Source: Amycolatopsis roodepoortensis (GTDB lineage Bacteria > Actinomycetota > Actinomycetes > Mycobacteriales > Pseudonocardiaceae). Taken from it: 64,000 nt of DNA. Of the stretch, positions 43,062 through 50,823 are shown piece by piece. The position numbers and the translations under genes were made by a program. The notes beneath the pieces were generated by a model. That model had not been told where the DNA came from. It searched no databases and saw only the letters and a program-made list of their open reading frames with translations. Positions within the stretch are counted from its first letter, which is position 1. Every line of letters starts with the position of its first letter. The stretch spans positions 744,001-808,000 of the forward strand of contig NZ_JADBEJ010000004.1 in assembly GCF_014873915.1 (NCBI RefSeq). The letters run 5' to 3'.

Positions 43062-43256
43062 ATGGCCGTCAAGATCACCCATCTCACCAATGGGCAGCAG
43101 GTGCGCTTCGCCAACGCGGACGGCGCCCGGCGCTACGCCGAGATCATCGGCGGCGGGGTCGACAAATGGCGGTTCACCGTGGTCAGCGGGCACGACCGCC
43201 CGGAATTGTCGGGGCGGGTCGTTAATGTGCCGGTATGGCGTATGACTTCCAGGTGA
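43062..43256 (+). CDS. Small protein of unknown function, possibly SOS-induced
   Basis: 64 residues from ATG 43062 with a GGGAGG ribosome site. It is compact, with alternating strands and helix (KITHLTNGQQVRFANADGARRYAEIIGGG then KWRFTVVSG and WRMTSR). I do not recognise a family. A LexA-box-like site precedes it. The stop is inside the next gene (22-base overlap), so it is co-transcribed with a VOC protein. It may be an SOS-induced small regulator or DNA-damage factor, but no function can be shown. Confidence 0.6.
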   Translation: MAVKITHLTNGQQVRFANADGARRYAEIIGGGVDKWRFTVVSGHDRPELSGRVVNVPVWRMTSR

Positions 43257-43657
43257 CGGTGGATTCCGCCCGTCCGCACGCCCTCGCGGACTGGTGGGCC
43301 GAGATGCTCGGGTGGCGGGTCGAGGAGAGCAACGAGGAGTTCATCCGCGAGATGATCGCCGAGGGCTACGCCGCCGAAGAAGCGACGACCACGCACAACG
43401 GTGTACTGGTGTGGAAGGACGGCGCGGCGATCGTCCATCCGGAGACCGGGCAGCGGTTCCTCTTCCAGCTGGTGCCCGAGGGGAAGACGGTCAAGAACCG
43501 GCTCCACCTCGACATCCGGATGGGGGCGGGCAGGATCGAGGCCGAGCTCGAGCGGCTGACCGCGCGCGGCGCGACATTCCTGCACCGCGGTAAGCAAGGG
43601 CCCGCCGAGTGGATCACGATCGCAGACCCGGAAGGCAACGAACTCTGCCTCTCCTGA
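43235..43657 (+). CDS. VOC (glyoxalase/bleomycin-resistance) superfamily protein
   Basis: 140 residues from ATG 43235, overlapping the small protein. Typical VOC halves: FQVTVDSARPHALADWWAEMLGWRVEESNEE and RLHLDIRMGAGRIEAELERLTARGATFLH, with WITIADPEGNELCLS at the end. It lacks an obvious full metal triad in both halves, so it may be a binding or resistance protein. Three consecutive hairpins follow the stop. Confidence 0.85.
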   Translation: MAYDFQVTVDSARPHALADWWAEMLGWRVEESNEEFIREMIAEGYAAEEATTTHNGVLVWKDGAAIVHPETGQRFLFQLVPEGKTVKNRLHLDIRMGAGRIEAELERLTARGATFLHRGKQGPAEWITIADPEGNELCLS

Positions 43658-43679
43658 GGCGGGCCTGCGAGGGCCCGCC
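43658..43679 (+). terminator. Terminator hairpin after the VOC gene
   Basis: GGCGGGCC (43658-43665) and GGCCCGCC (43672-43679) form a perfect 8-bp stem with a 6-nt loop, starting right after the stop. It is the first of three hairpins in this convergent gap. Confidence 0.6.
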
Positions 43680-43688
43680 ACTGGGGGT

Positions 43689-43730
43689 GTCATGAAGGGA
43701 CCTGGTCCCGTCGGCTGTGCCCTTCATGAC
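43689..43730. terminator. Second hairpin between convergent genes
   Basis: GTCATGAAGGG (43689-43699) and CCCTTCATGAC (43720-43730) are perfect 11-bp arms with a 20-nt loop. Symmetric stems suit either transcription direction. Confidence 0.5.
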
Positions 43731-43758
43731 CGAGCGCGCGGCCCTCGTGCGCGTCAAG

Positions 43759-43806
43759 CCTCGTGAGTGGTAAGGACGGTTAGAACCGTCCTTACCACTC
43801 ACGAGG
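43759..43806. repeat. Long palindrome, family B copy 2
   Basis: Perfect 23-nt arms (43759-43781, 43784-43806) around the dinucleotide AG. The core is identical to 33290-33337. It lies 4 bases before the end of the convergent PPOX gene and probably terminates it. Confidence 0.85.
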
Positions 43807-43810
43807 TCCA

Positions 43811-44299
43811 TCACTTCCGGTGCTCCGGGTTCCGCCAGATCCGGCTGCGCAGGTCGGCACCGCGGATCACCTGGATCCGCCACGGCGTCAGGCGCAGCAC
43901 ATGCAGCCGCGGGTCGGACGGCGCCTGCCAGAAATTGCCGAGCGGGTAGCCGGCGCCGCGCGGGCTGGTCTTGCGGTACAGGTCCCAAACATGCTCCTTG
44001 ACCGAAGGCTCGTTGTCCCAGACGGCCACCGCGTCGATCGCCACCGAGTTGTTCCCCGGTGCCCAGTAAGAGAAATTGGTATGCGGGTTGCCTTCGAGAT
44101 GGGCCGCCTTCACCGGGGTCCGAAAGGTGGCCAGCCAGCCGAGCGGACGGCCGTCGACCTTTTCCCAAACCGGGATGAGCACCCGGGTTCGCGGGCGGTT
44201 CTGGGCGTCGACGGTCACCATCGTGGCGTAGTTGATGGCTCCGACGTAGCTGTTGAACTCGGCTTCCAGCTCACCGAAGTCCCGGGTCGTCGTGCTCAT
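43811..44299 (-). CDS. Pyridoxamine-phosphate-oxidase-like flavin/F420 protein
   Basis: 162 residues with the PPOX split-barrel: AINYATMVTVDAQNRPRTRVLIPVWEKVDGRPLGWLATF, KAAHLEGNPHTNFSYWAP and YRKTSPRGAGYPLGNFWQAP then LRLTPWRIQVI. It starts at the ATG overlapping the imine-reductase-like stop (ATGA), so the two are co-translated. The family includes flavin- or F420-dependent reductases and heme/biliverdin binders. A joint role with the neighbouring dehydrogenase is plausible. Confidence 0.83.
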   Translation of the reverse strand: MSTTTRDFGELEAEFNSYVGAINYATMVTVDAQNRPRTRVLIPVWEKVDGRPLGWLATFRTPVKAAHLEGNPHTNFSYWAPGNNSVAIDAVAVWDNEPSVKEHVWDLYRKTSPRGAGYPLGNFWQAPSDPRLHVLRLTPWRIQVIRGADLRSRIWRNPEHRK

Positions 44300-45171
44300 G
44301 CGGCGCTCCTGAAGGATTCGACGGCGCGCGACAGGCTGGCCGCGCCGTGTCCGGCCGCGATCTGCCGGTCGATCAGGTCCTTGATCGGGAGCAGCGTGTC
44401 CGGCGGGACGTCCAGCGCCCGGCTGGCGCGGATGATCGTGCTCAGCCCCGCCTGGTTCATCGCCAGGCTGGACTCGCCTCCGGTGTATCCGCCGCGGTCG
44501 ATCTCCTCGGCGAAGGTGGTCAGCGCCGGGAAGGAATCCGCCAGCCAGGACAGCAGCATCGGCGTCAGCTCGGTGGCGCGCACGCCTGCCGCCGAGGCCA
44601 TCGCCGTGGCGTGCAGGAAACCGCCGATCATGCCGTACATCCCGGCCAGGATGGCGACGTCGTAGCCCGACGCGAGACCGGCGTCGGCGCCGAGGAAAGT
44701 GCCTTTACCCAGCAGATCCAGCTTCGGCTGCCAGCGCCGGTGAACGTCCTCGGCACCGCTGTAGCTGATCGACGATCCGGCGGTGCCGATCGTCTGCGGC
44801 ACCGCGTAGACGGCTCCGTGCAGGTACCGCGCGCCGTGCTCGGCCGCCCAAGTCGCCAGCTCACGTGCGTCCTCCGGTCCGCCGGAGGTGACGTTGACCA
44901 GCGCGCGCCCGGCGACGGCATCACCCGCCGTCGTCAAGACCTGCCGGGCGACGGTGGCGTCGAGCAGCGCGACGAGCACGAGGTCACTCGACGCGATCGC
45001 CTCCGCGGCCGTGGCCGCCGCCGTCGCGCCGGCGGCGACGAGCGCGTCCGCCTTGGCGGCGTCACGGTTCCAAACGGTCGTGGGAATCCCTTGGCGCAAA
45101 AAGGTTTCAGCCAGCGCGTGGCCCAGGTTGCCGAGGCCGATCACGGCGACTCGGTCAGGTGTCGTACTCAT
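44296..45171 (-). CDS. Imine-reductase/beta-hydroxyacid-dehydrogenase-like oxidoreductase
   Basis: 291 residues from ATG 45171. The NADPH motif is VAVIGLGNLGHALAETFLRQG and TTVWNRDAAKADALVAAGA; the C-terminal all-helical dimerisation domain (LASGYDVAILAGMYGMIGGFLHATAMASA) matches imine reductases and 6PGDH-like beta-hydroxyacid dehydrogenases. The long Thr/Ser-rich active-site loop lacks a typical catalytic Lys, which favours the imine reductase side. It is divergent from the GlxA regulator and coupled to the PPOX gene. Confidence 0.85.
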   Translation of the reverse strand: MSTTPDRVAVIGLGNLGHALAETFLRQGIPTTVWNRDAAKADALVAAGATAAATAAEAIASSDLVLVALLDATVARQVLTTAGDAVAGRALVNVTSGGPEDARELATWAAEHGARYLHGAVYAVPQTIGTAGSSISYSGAEDVHRRWQPKLDLLGKGTFLGADAGLASGYDVAILAGMYGMIGGFLHATAMASAAGVRATELTPMLLSWLADSFPALTTFAEEIDRGGYTGGESSLAMNQAGLSTIIRASRALDVPPDTLLPIKDLIDRQIAAGHGAASLSRAVESFRSAA

Positions 45172-45254
45172 GTGACCAGCCTCGTGGCGCGCGCTTCCCG
45201 CTGCCAGTGACACTGATGACCGGAAGCACCAAATTCGTGCCATAGGCTGTCCCC

Positions 45255-46259
45255 ATGAGCGCTGGTTCGGTCGCCCTGGTCGTCCCCGACGAGATCGGGA
45301 TCGCCTTCTGGGACCTGTACGAGGTGAGCATCCCCGCCACCGTTTTCGGGATGCCCCAGCCCGATCTCGCCGATCCCTGGTACGACCTGCGGCTGTGCGG
45401 AACCGGCGACCGCTCCGAGGCGGCGGCCCCCGGGTTCGCGCTGCGCACCCCGTACCGGCTCGACGACATCGTCGGCGCCGACACGGTCATCGTGTCGTCG
45501 GTACCGGACGAGGTCCTCAGCGACGGCGCGCCGGTCTCCCCCGAGCTGATCAGCGCGTTGAGGCGCGCCCACGACGCGGGCGCGCGGATGGTCTCGCTGT
45601 GCTCCGGCGCCTTCGCGCTCGCCGAGGCCGGGCTGCTCGACGGCCGTCGGGCGACGTCGCACTGGATGCACACCGCGGCGCTGGCCGAGCGGTTCCCCGC
45701 GGTCGAAGTCGACGACTCCGTGCTCTACGTGGACGACGGCGACGTGCTCACCAGCGCCGGGATGACCGCCGGCCTCGACCTGTGCCTGCATCTGGTCCGG
45801 CGCGATCTCGGGGCGCACGTGGCCAACCAGCTGGCACGCCGGATGGTCGTGCCCGCGCACCGGCCGGGAGGACAGGCCCAGTTCATCGATCTTTCCGTTC
45901 CCGCCACCGACGATCAGGGGCTGGCACCGGTGCTCGACTGGGCGAGGGCCCATCTCGACCGGCCGTTGACGATCGAAGATCTCGCCCGGCGCGCCATGAT
46001 GAGCCGCCGGACCTTCTACCGGCGCCTCCAGCAGGCGACCGGCACGACACCGCTCCAATGGCTGCTGACCCAGCGGCTTTCCCAGGCGCAGAGCCTGCTG
46101 GAATCGACCGACCTGCCGGTGGAGCGGATCGCGGAGCTCAGCGGTCTCGGCACCGCGAACAACCTGCGCCACCACTTCCTCAAACAGGTCGGCGTCTCGC
46201 CCGGCGCCTACCGGAACGCGTTCCCGCGGCAGCCACCGGTGGCCGCCGCCGCGGGATGA
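45255..46259 (+). CDS. GlxA-family AraC regulator (DJ-1/PfpI plus HTH)
   Basis: 334 residues. The N-terminal DJ-1/PfpI-like domain has the nucleophile-type region MVSLCSGAFALAEAGLLDGRRATSHWMH (Cys in a G-x-x-A type elbow). The C-terminal AraC domain has two HTHs: LTIEDLARRAMMSRRTFYRRLQQATGTTPLQWLLTQRLSQAQSLLE and VERIAELSGLGTANNLRHHFLKQVGVSPGAYR. It is divergent from the imine-reductase-like gene with an 83-base shared gap and probably controls it. Confidence 0.93.
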   Translation: MSAGSVALVVPDEIGIAFWDLYEVSIPATVFGMPQPDLADPWYDLRLCGTGDRSEAAAPGFALRTPYRLDDIVGADTVIVSSVPDEVLSDGAPVSPELISALRRAHDAGARMVSLCSGAFALAEAGLLDGRRATSHWMHTAALAERFPAVEVDDSVLYVDDGDVLTSAGMTAGLDLCLHLVRRDLGAHVANQLARRMVVPAHRPGGQAQFIDLSVPATDDQGLAPVLDWARAHLDRPLTIEDLARRAMMSRRTFYRRLQQATGTTPLQWLLTQRLSQAQSLLESTDLPVERIAELSGLGTANNLRHHFLKQVGVSPGAYRNAFPRQPPVAAAAG

Positions 46260-46265
46260 CGACGT

Positions 46266-47537
46266 CTATGCGAGCTTGTCCAGCGCACGCGGCAACGCGG
46301 TCGCGAGCAGGTCGAGCTCGGCCTCGCCCGCGATCAACGGCGGCGAGACCGCGATCCCCTTGGCGAGGTTCCGCACGAGGACGCCTTCGTCCCGTGCCAG
46401 CCGCTGCAACCGGTTCGCCGCGCCGGGGTTCGCCTCGACGACTTCGGCCTTCAGCTCGACCGCGCCGAGGAAGCCGAGCCCGGCCCGGACGTCGGCCACC
46501 AACGGATGCGAAGCGAGTCCGGAAAGCGCGTCCGCCAGCGGTTTCTCCAGTTCCCGCCCGCGCGGGATCAGCCCGTCACGCTCGTAGATGTCGAGCGTCG
46601 CGTTCCCCGCGGCGCAGGCGACCGGATGCCCGGCGTAGGTCGCGCCGTGCCGCAGCACCGGCGCACCGGGCGAGCCGGTGAAGAACGGCTCGGCCACCCT
46701 CGGCGCGACGATCAGCGCGCCCAGCGGGATCGTGCCACCGGTGATGCCCTTCGCGGTCGTGATCATGTCCGGTTTCACCGCCCACCGGTCGATCCCGAAC
46801 CAGGTGCCCAGCCGCCCGAACGCGGCGATCACGCAGTCCGCGACGAACAGCACGCCGTGCTTGCGGCAGATCCCGGCGACCGTCTCGATGTACCCGTCCG
46901 GGGGAAGGAGGACGCCGCCCGCGCCGATCACCGGTTCGCAGAAGAACGCCGCGACCCGCTCCGGCCCGACCCGCAGGATCTCGGCTTCGAGCGCTTCGGC
47001 GCTGTCGTAGGGGACGTGCGAGATGTCGCCCGGCAGCGGACCGAAGCCCGCCGCGTTGGCCGCGATGCCGCCGACGGCCGTGCCGAAGCCGTGCGTGCCG
47101 TGGTAACCCTGCACCCGGCCGATGACATGCACCTTCTCCGGGCGCCCGGTGTGCGCGAAATACGAACGGGCGATCTTGACCGCGGTGTCGATGACGTCGC
47201 CGCCGCCCGACCCGAAGAACACCTTCGAGCCCGGTTCGGGTGCCAGCGCGGAGACGCGCTCGGCGAGCTTCAGCGCGGGCTCGTTGGCGTTGTAGCCGAA
47301 CAGGTTGTACGAGTCGAGCGTCCGCAGCTGGTCGGCGACGGCCTCCGCGATCTCCTCGCGCCCGTGCCCGAAGTTCGCGTACCAGAGCGACGCCGTCGCG
47401 TCGAAGTACCGCTTGCCCTCGTCGTCCCAGACGTAGGAACCCTCGCCGCGGGTGATGACGAGCCGGTCGCCGTCGACCGCTCCCATGTCCGCGAAGGGGT
47501 GCCACAGCGGATTGCGCGCGGACGCCGACGAAACCAT
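46266..47537 (-). CDS. Class III PLP-dependent aminotransferase, variant motifs
   Basis: 423 residues from ATG 47537 (GAGGAGG site). The PLP lysine in MITTAKGITGG is conserved and the overall order is normal for omega-aminotransferases. Two motifs differ: the usual DE-V-x-x-GFGR is VADCVIAAFGRLG, with the Glu replaced by Cys and Gly by Ala, and the usual SGSEAN-type loop is GSGGGDVIDTAVKIAR. Asp is retained at the pyridine nitrogen, so it should still bind PLP, but substrate preference may be altered. It follows the GntR gene in the hydantoinase operon. Confidence 0.87.
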   Translation of the reverse strand: MVSSASARNPLWHPFADMGAVDGDRLVITRGEGSYVWDDEGKRYFDATASLWYANFGHGREEIAEAVADQLRTLDSYNLFGYNANEPALKLAERVSALAPEPGSKVFFGSGGGDVIDTAVKIARSYFAHTGRPEKVHVIGRVQGYHGTHGFGTAVGGIAANAAGFGPLPGDISHVPYDSAEALEAEILRVGPERVAAFFCEPVIGAGGVLLPPDGYIETVAGICRKHGVLFVADCVIAAFGRLGTWFGIDRWAVKPDMITTAKGITGGTIPLGALIVAPRVAEPFFTGSPGAPVLRHGATYAGHPVACAAGNATLDIYERDGLIPRGRELEKPLADALSGLASHPLVADVRAGLGFLGAVELKAEVVEANPGAANRLQRLARDEGVLVRNLAKGIAVSPPLIAGEAELDLLATALPRALDKLA

Positions 47538-47637
47538 GATCTTCCTCCTCGTGCTCGTGCCCCCATCCTCACCCGGATCCGGCCGGAACGCGAACACTCC
47601 ATCGTGCACAGTTCGCGCCGCGGACTTGTCCGGTCTG

Positions 47638-48333
47638 TCAGCCCGGCCGGCGTTCGTAAGCCGCCAGAAGCTGCTTCTCCGCATCCCGCAGATACTTCTC
47701 CAGCGCCGTCTCAGCGGGCCCGAACCGCCCTCGCTCCAGATCCCGCAGGATCCGCTCGTGCCGCTCCAGGAACGGCTCGAAAAAGGCGCGCGTGTTCTCC
47801 GCCAGCACGAAGAAGAGCCGCGTCTCCGCCAGCACCTGGCGCATCGTCGTACTGACCCGCTCGCTGCCTGCCAGATCCCCCAACCCCTGGTGGAACGCGA
47901 TACTCGCCGTCCCGACGGCCTGCCAGTCGCCTTCGTCGGCCGCGCCACGGCCCTCCCGGACCGCCGCCGCGACCGCCGAAAGGTCCACAGTGGACAGCTC
48001 GGCCGCGCGCCGCAGCGCACCGCATTCGGTGACCCGCCGCATCACGTAGAGATCCGAGATGTCCTGCGCGGTCAGTTCGCGAACGAACACGCCGCGGTTG
48101 AGTTCGTGCACCGCGAGCCGTTCGTGCGCCAGCAGCTGGAAGGATTCGCGCAGGGTGTTGCGTGAGACGCCCAGCGCGGCGCTGATCGACGGTTCCGAGA
48201 GCCTCGACCCGGGCGGGAACACGCCTTCGGTGATGCGCTGGCGCAGGATCTCGGCGACCCGTTCCGCGGTCCCGCTCCGTTCGAGCAGGGGTCTGTCGCG
48301 GGCCAGCGTCTCCTCGGCGGCGGATGTGGACAT
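47638..48333 (-). CDS. GntR-family (FadR-type) regulator
   Basis: 231 residues from ATG 48333. GntR HTH: AERVAEILRQRITEGVFPPGSRLSEPSISAALGVSRNTLRESFQLLAHERLAVHELNRGVFV. The helical FCD domain contains Asp, His and His residues (DISDLYVMRR; FHQGLGDLA) that could bind a metal and a carboxylate ligand. It lies 4 bases after the SDR and before the aminotransferase in the operon, and probably controls it in response to an organic acid. Confidence 0.9.
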   Translation of the reverse strand: MSTSAAEETLARDRPLLERSGTAERVAEILRQRITEGVFPPGSRLSEPSISAALGVSRNTLRESFQLLAHERLAVHELNRGVFVRELTAQDISDLYVMRRVTECGALRRAAELSTVDLSAVAAAVREGRGAADEGDWQAVGTASIAFHQGLGDLAGSERVSTTMRQVLAETRLFFVLAENTRAFFEPFLERHERILRDLERGRFGPAETALEKYLRDAEKQLLAAYERRPG

Positions 48334-48337
48334 GGCG

Positions 48338-49129
48338 CTACCTGACACCGAGTTTGAAGTCGAGGCTGTACCGGTTGCCCGGCATGGCACCGGCGGCCTT
48401 GGCGCCGTCGATGGGAAGCGCGACCCCGTTCACGAAGCGCGACTCGTCGCTCGCCAGGAAGACGACGGCCTTCGCGACCTCCCACGCCTCGCCGACCCGC
48501 GCCGCCGGCGTGCTCGCGGTCAACTGGTGTTGCTTCGCTTCGAAGTCCTCCGGCGAAGCGAGGGTGCCGCGCAACATGTCCGTGTCGATCGCGCCCGGGT
48601 TGACCGTGTTCGCGCGGATCCCCTGGTGCGCGTGCGCGACCGCGATCGACTTCGTCAGGCCGACCAGCGCGTGCTTGGTGGCGTTGTACACCGGGTCGCC
48701 GGGGCGGCCCATCACCCCGCCGTTCGACGACGTCGTGACGATGCTGCCCGCCTTGTTCGCGATCATGTGCGGCAGCACCGCTCGCGTGCCGAGGAAGGCC
48801 GCGCGCACGTTCAGCGCGAAGATGTCGTCGAACTCCGCCAGTGTGGTGTCCACCAGCGGTTTCCCTAGGTGGATGCCGACGTTGTTGAACAGTACGTCGA
48901 TCCGCCCGGTTTCGGCGACCACAGCGCGCACGAACTCGTCGACCTGGCCCTCGTCGGTGGCGTCCACAAGGGAGTGACGGGCACCTTCGACGGATTCCGC
49001 GGGTTCGCGGATGTCACTGGAGAACACGGTCGCACCCTCGGCGACGAACTCCTTCACGGTGGCGAGGCCGATACCCCTCGCGCCCCCGAAGACCACCGCG
49101 ACCTTGCCTGCCAGCCGGCCCATGCTCAT
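48338..49129 (-). CDS. Short-chain dehydrogenase/reductase
   Basis: 263 residues, ATG overlapping hyuB stop (ATGA). TG-type motif as VFGGARGIGLATVKEF, NNVG, Ser in TTSSNGGVMG and YNATKHALVGLTKS, and the C-terminal NPGAIDTDML. It is a classical SDR with NAD(P)-linked alcohol dehydrogenase activity expected. In the operon it would act on an intermediate of the hydantoin/2-oxo acid route. Confidence 0.9.
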   Translation of the reverse strand: MSMGRLAGKVAVVFGGARGIGLATVKEFVAEGATVFSSDIREPAESVEGARHSLVDATDEGQVDEFVRAVVAETGRIDVLFNNVGIHLGKPLVDTTLAEFDDIFALNVRAAFLGTRAVLPHMIANKAGSIVTTSSNGGVMGRPGDPVYNATKHALVGLTKSIAVAHAHQGIRANTVNPGAIDTDMLRGTLASPEDFEAKQHQLTASTPAARVGEAWEVAKAVVFLASDESRFVNGVALPIDGAKAAGAMPGNRYSLDFKLGVR

Positions 49130-50823
49130 TTCCTCCCTCTCAGCGAAACCGCCGTGTAGTCCTCCGGAAGGCGCACCAGCGCCTCGGGATCCCCGTGATA
49201 GGTGACTTCGACGCCGTACAGTGCACGCGCCGCTTCCACCGAGACGTACCCGTCGACGACGTCGGCGAGCACGGCCTCCGGATCGCGCTCGCGGGGGTCG
49301 CCGTGCCCGCCGCCGCCCGGCAGGATCACGTTCACCACGTCGTCGGGTCGTAGGTTCACCCGGCTCTTCGACGGCAATGGGCCACGGGTCAGCTCGAACC
49401 GGCCCACCGCGCCGTCGTGTCCCGAGTCCACACCGGACGCGGGCCGACGCACCCGGTCGACGTTCCCGTTGACACTCCAGGAGATGTCACCGCGGGCGGC
49501 CATGGTGGTGCACTGACCGAGGCCGCCGCGCCACTTTCCGGCGCCGCCGGAATCCGTGCGCAGCACGCGTTCGCGTTGGATCAGCGGCGCCATCGTCTCG
49601 ATGACCTCCGTCGGTGTGGACCGCAGCCCGCTCGGGAATCCGGTGGTGCTGAGACCATCCTTTGTGGATCGCGCGCCGATCCCGCCGGTCTGGAAGACGT
49701 TGAGCATGAACTCGCGGCCCTCGGCGTCGGCGCCACGCCAGATCGTCATCCACAATGCGTCCGCGCTGTGCGCCATGGCGTTACCCGGCAGGGCCGTGAT
49801 CAGCAGCGAAGGCAGGAAGTGCCCGATCAGGTGCCGGGACGCGACCGGCGCGGGCGGCGTGCAGTTGAGCACCGAGCCCTCCGGCGCGGTGACGTGCACC
49901 GGCCGGAACGAGCCCGCGTTGTGCGGCACCTCCGGCGAGATCGCCGCCTTGATCGCGAACGACGCGTACGCCCGGGTGTAGTTCAGGACGACGTTGATCC
50001 CGCGGCGGCTCTGCGGCGACGATCCCGCGAAATCGAGGTGGATGTCCTCGCCGTCGAGGGTCACGGCGACCTTGAGGACGATCTCTTCGTCGTCGAATCC
50101 GTCGGTCGCCAGCTCGCTGGTGTAGGTGCCGTCCGGCAGTTTCGCCAGCGCGTCCCGCAGCGCCCGCTCGGAGCGGTTCATGATCTCCGCGGCGACGTCG
50201 TCCAGGGAATCGAGCCCGAATTCCTTCAGCAGCCGCACCAGGCCCGCCGCGCCGACCTCGTTGCCGGTGACCTGGGCGTACAGATCGCCGATGGTCTCCT
50301 CGGGAGTGCGGACGTTGGCGCGGATCAGCAGTTCGAGATCCGCGTTGACCTCGCCCGCGCGGAGGAATTTCATGATCGGCAGACGCAGTCCCTCTTCGAA
50401 GACCTCGTTGGCCTCGGCGGAGACCAGCCGCCCGCCGATGTCCGGGGCGTGGCAACAGGAGGCGAACCACGCGACCAGGCGTCCCCGCAGGAACACCGGC
50501 GTCGCGACGGTGATGTCGTTGATCTGCCCGGCCGTCTGCCACGGGTCGTTGGAGAGCAGGACGTCGCCGGGTTCCAGCGTCTCCGGCGGGTACGCGGCGA
50601 CGAAATGCCGCATCCCGGTCGCCATCGCGTTGATGTGGCCCGGTGTCCCGCCGACGGACTGGCCGATCATCTCGCCGCGGGAGTCGAACACCGCGCAGGC
50701 GAGGTCGAGTGATTCCCGCACCACGGACGAGAAAGCCGTGTCCACGAGCGCGTTCTGCTGTTCGGCCAGGATGGAGTGCAGCCGGTTTCCCAGCACCCCC
50801 ACCAGGATCGGGTCCACGCTCAT
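49126..50823 (-). CDS. hyuB: Hydantoinase B/oxoprolinase subunit
   Basis: 565 residues, usual length for the HyuB/oxoprolinase C-terminal unit. Conserved blocks are LVDTAFSSVVRESLDLACAVFDSRGEMIGQSVGGTPGHI, DVLLSNDPWQTAGQINDITV, FAGSSPQSRRGINVVLNYT and RTDSGGAGKWRGGLGQ. It overlaps hyuA by ATGA and should form an ATP-dependent hydantoinase with it. Substrate may be a hydantoin or 5-oxoproline-like lactam; the sequence does not decide which. Confidence 0.92.
   Translation of the reverse strand: MSVDPILVGVLGNRLHSILAEQQNALVDTAFSSVVRESLDLACAVFDSRGEMIGQSVGGTPGHINAMATGMRHFVAAYPPETLEPGDVLLSNDPWQTAGQINDITVATPVFLRGRLVAWFASCCHAPDIGGRLVSAEANEVFEEGLRLPIMKFLRAGEVNADLELLIRANVRTPEETIGDLYAQVTGNEVGAAGLVRLLKEFGLDSLDDVAAEIMNRSERALRDALAKLPDGTYTSELATDGFDDEEIVLKVAVTLDGEDIHLDFAGSSPQSRRGINVVLNYTRAYASFAIKAAISPEVPHNAGSFRPVHVTAPEGSVLNCTPPAPVASRHLIGHFLPSLLITALPGNAMAHSADALWMTIWRGADAEGREFMLNVFQTGGIGARSTKDGLSTTGFPSGLRSTPTEVIETMAPLIQRERVLRTDSGGAGKWRGGLGQCTTMAARGDISWSVNGNVDRVRRPASGVDSGHDGAVGRFELTRGPLPSKSRVNLRPDDVVNVILPGGGGHGDPRERDPEAVLADVVDGYVSVEAARALYGVEVTYHGDPEALVRLPEDYTAVSLRGRK

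Noticed and set aside
45172..45254. GlxA operator in the divergent gap
   Set aside because: No convincing palindrome or direct repeat was visible.
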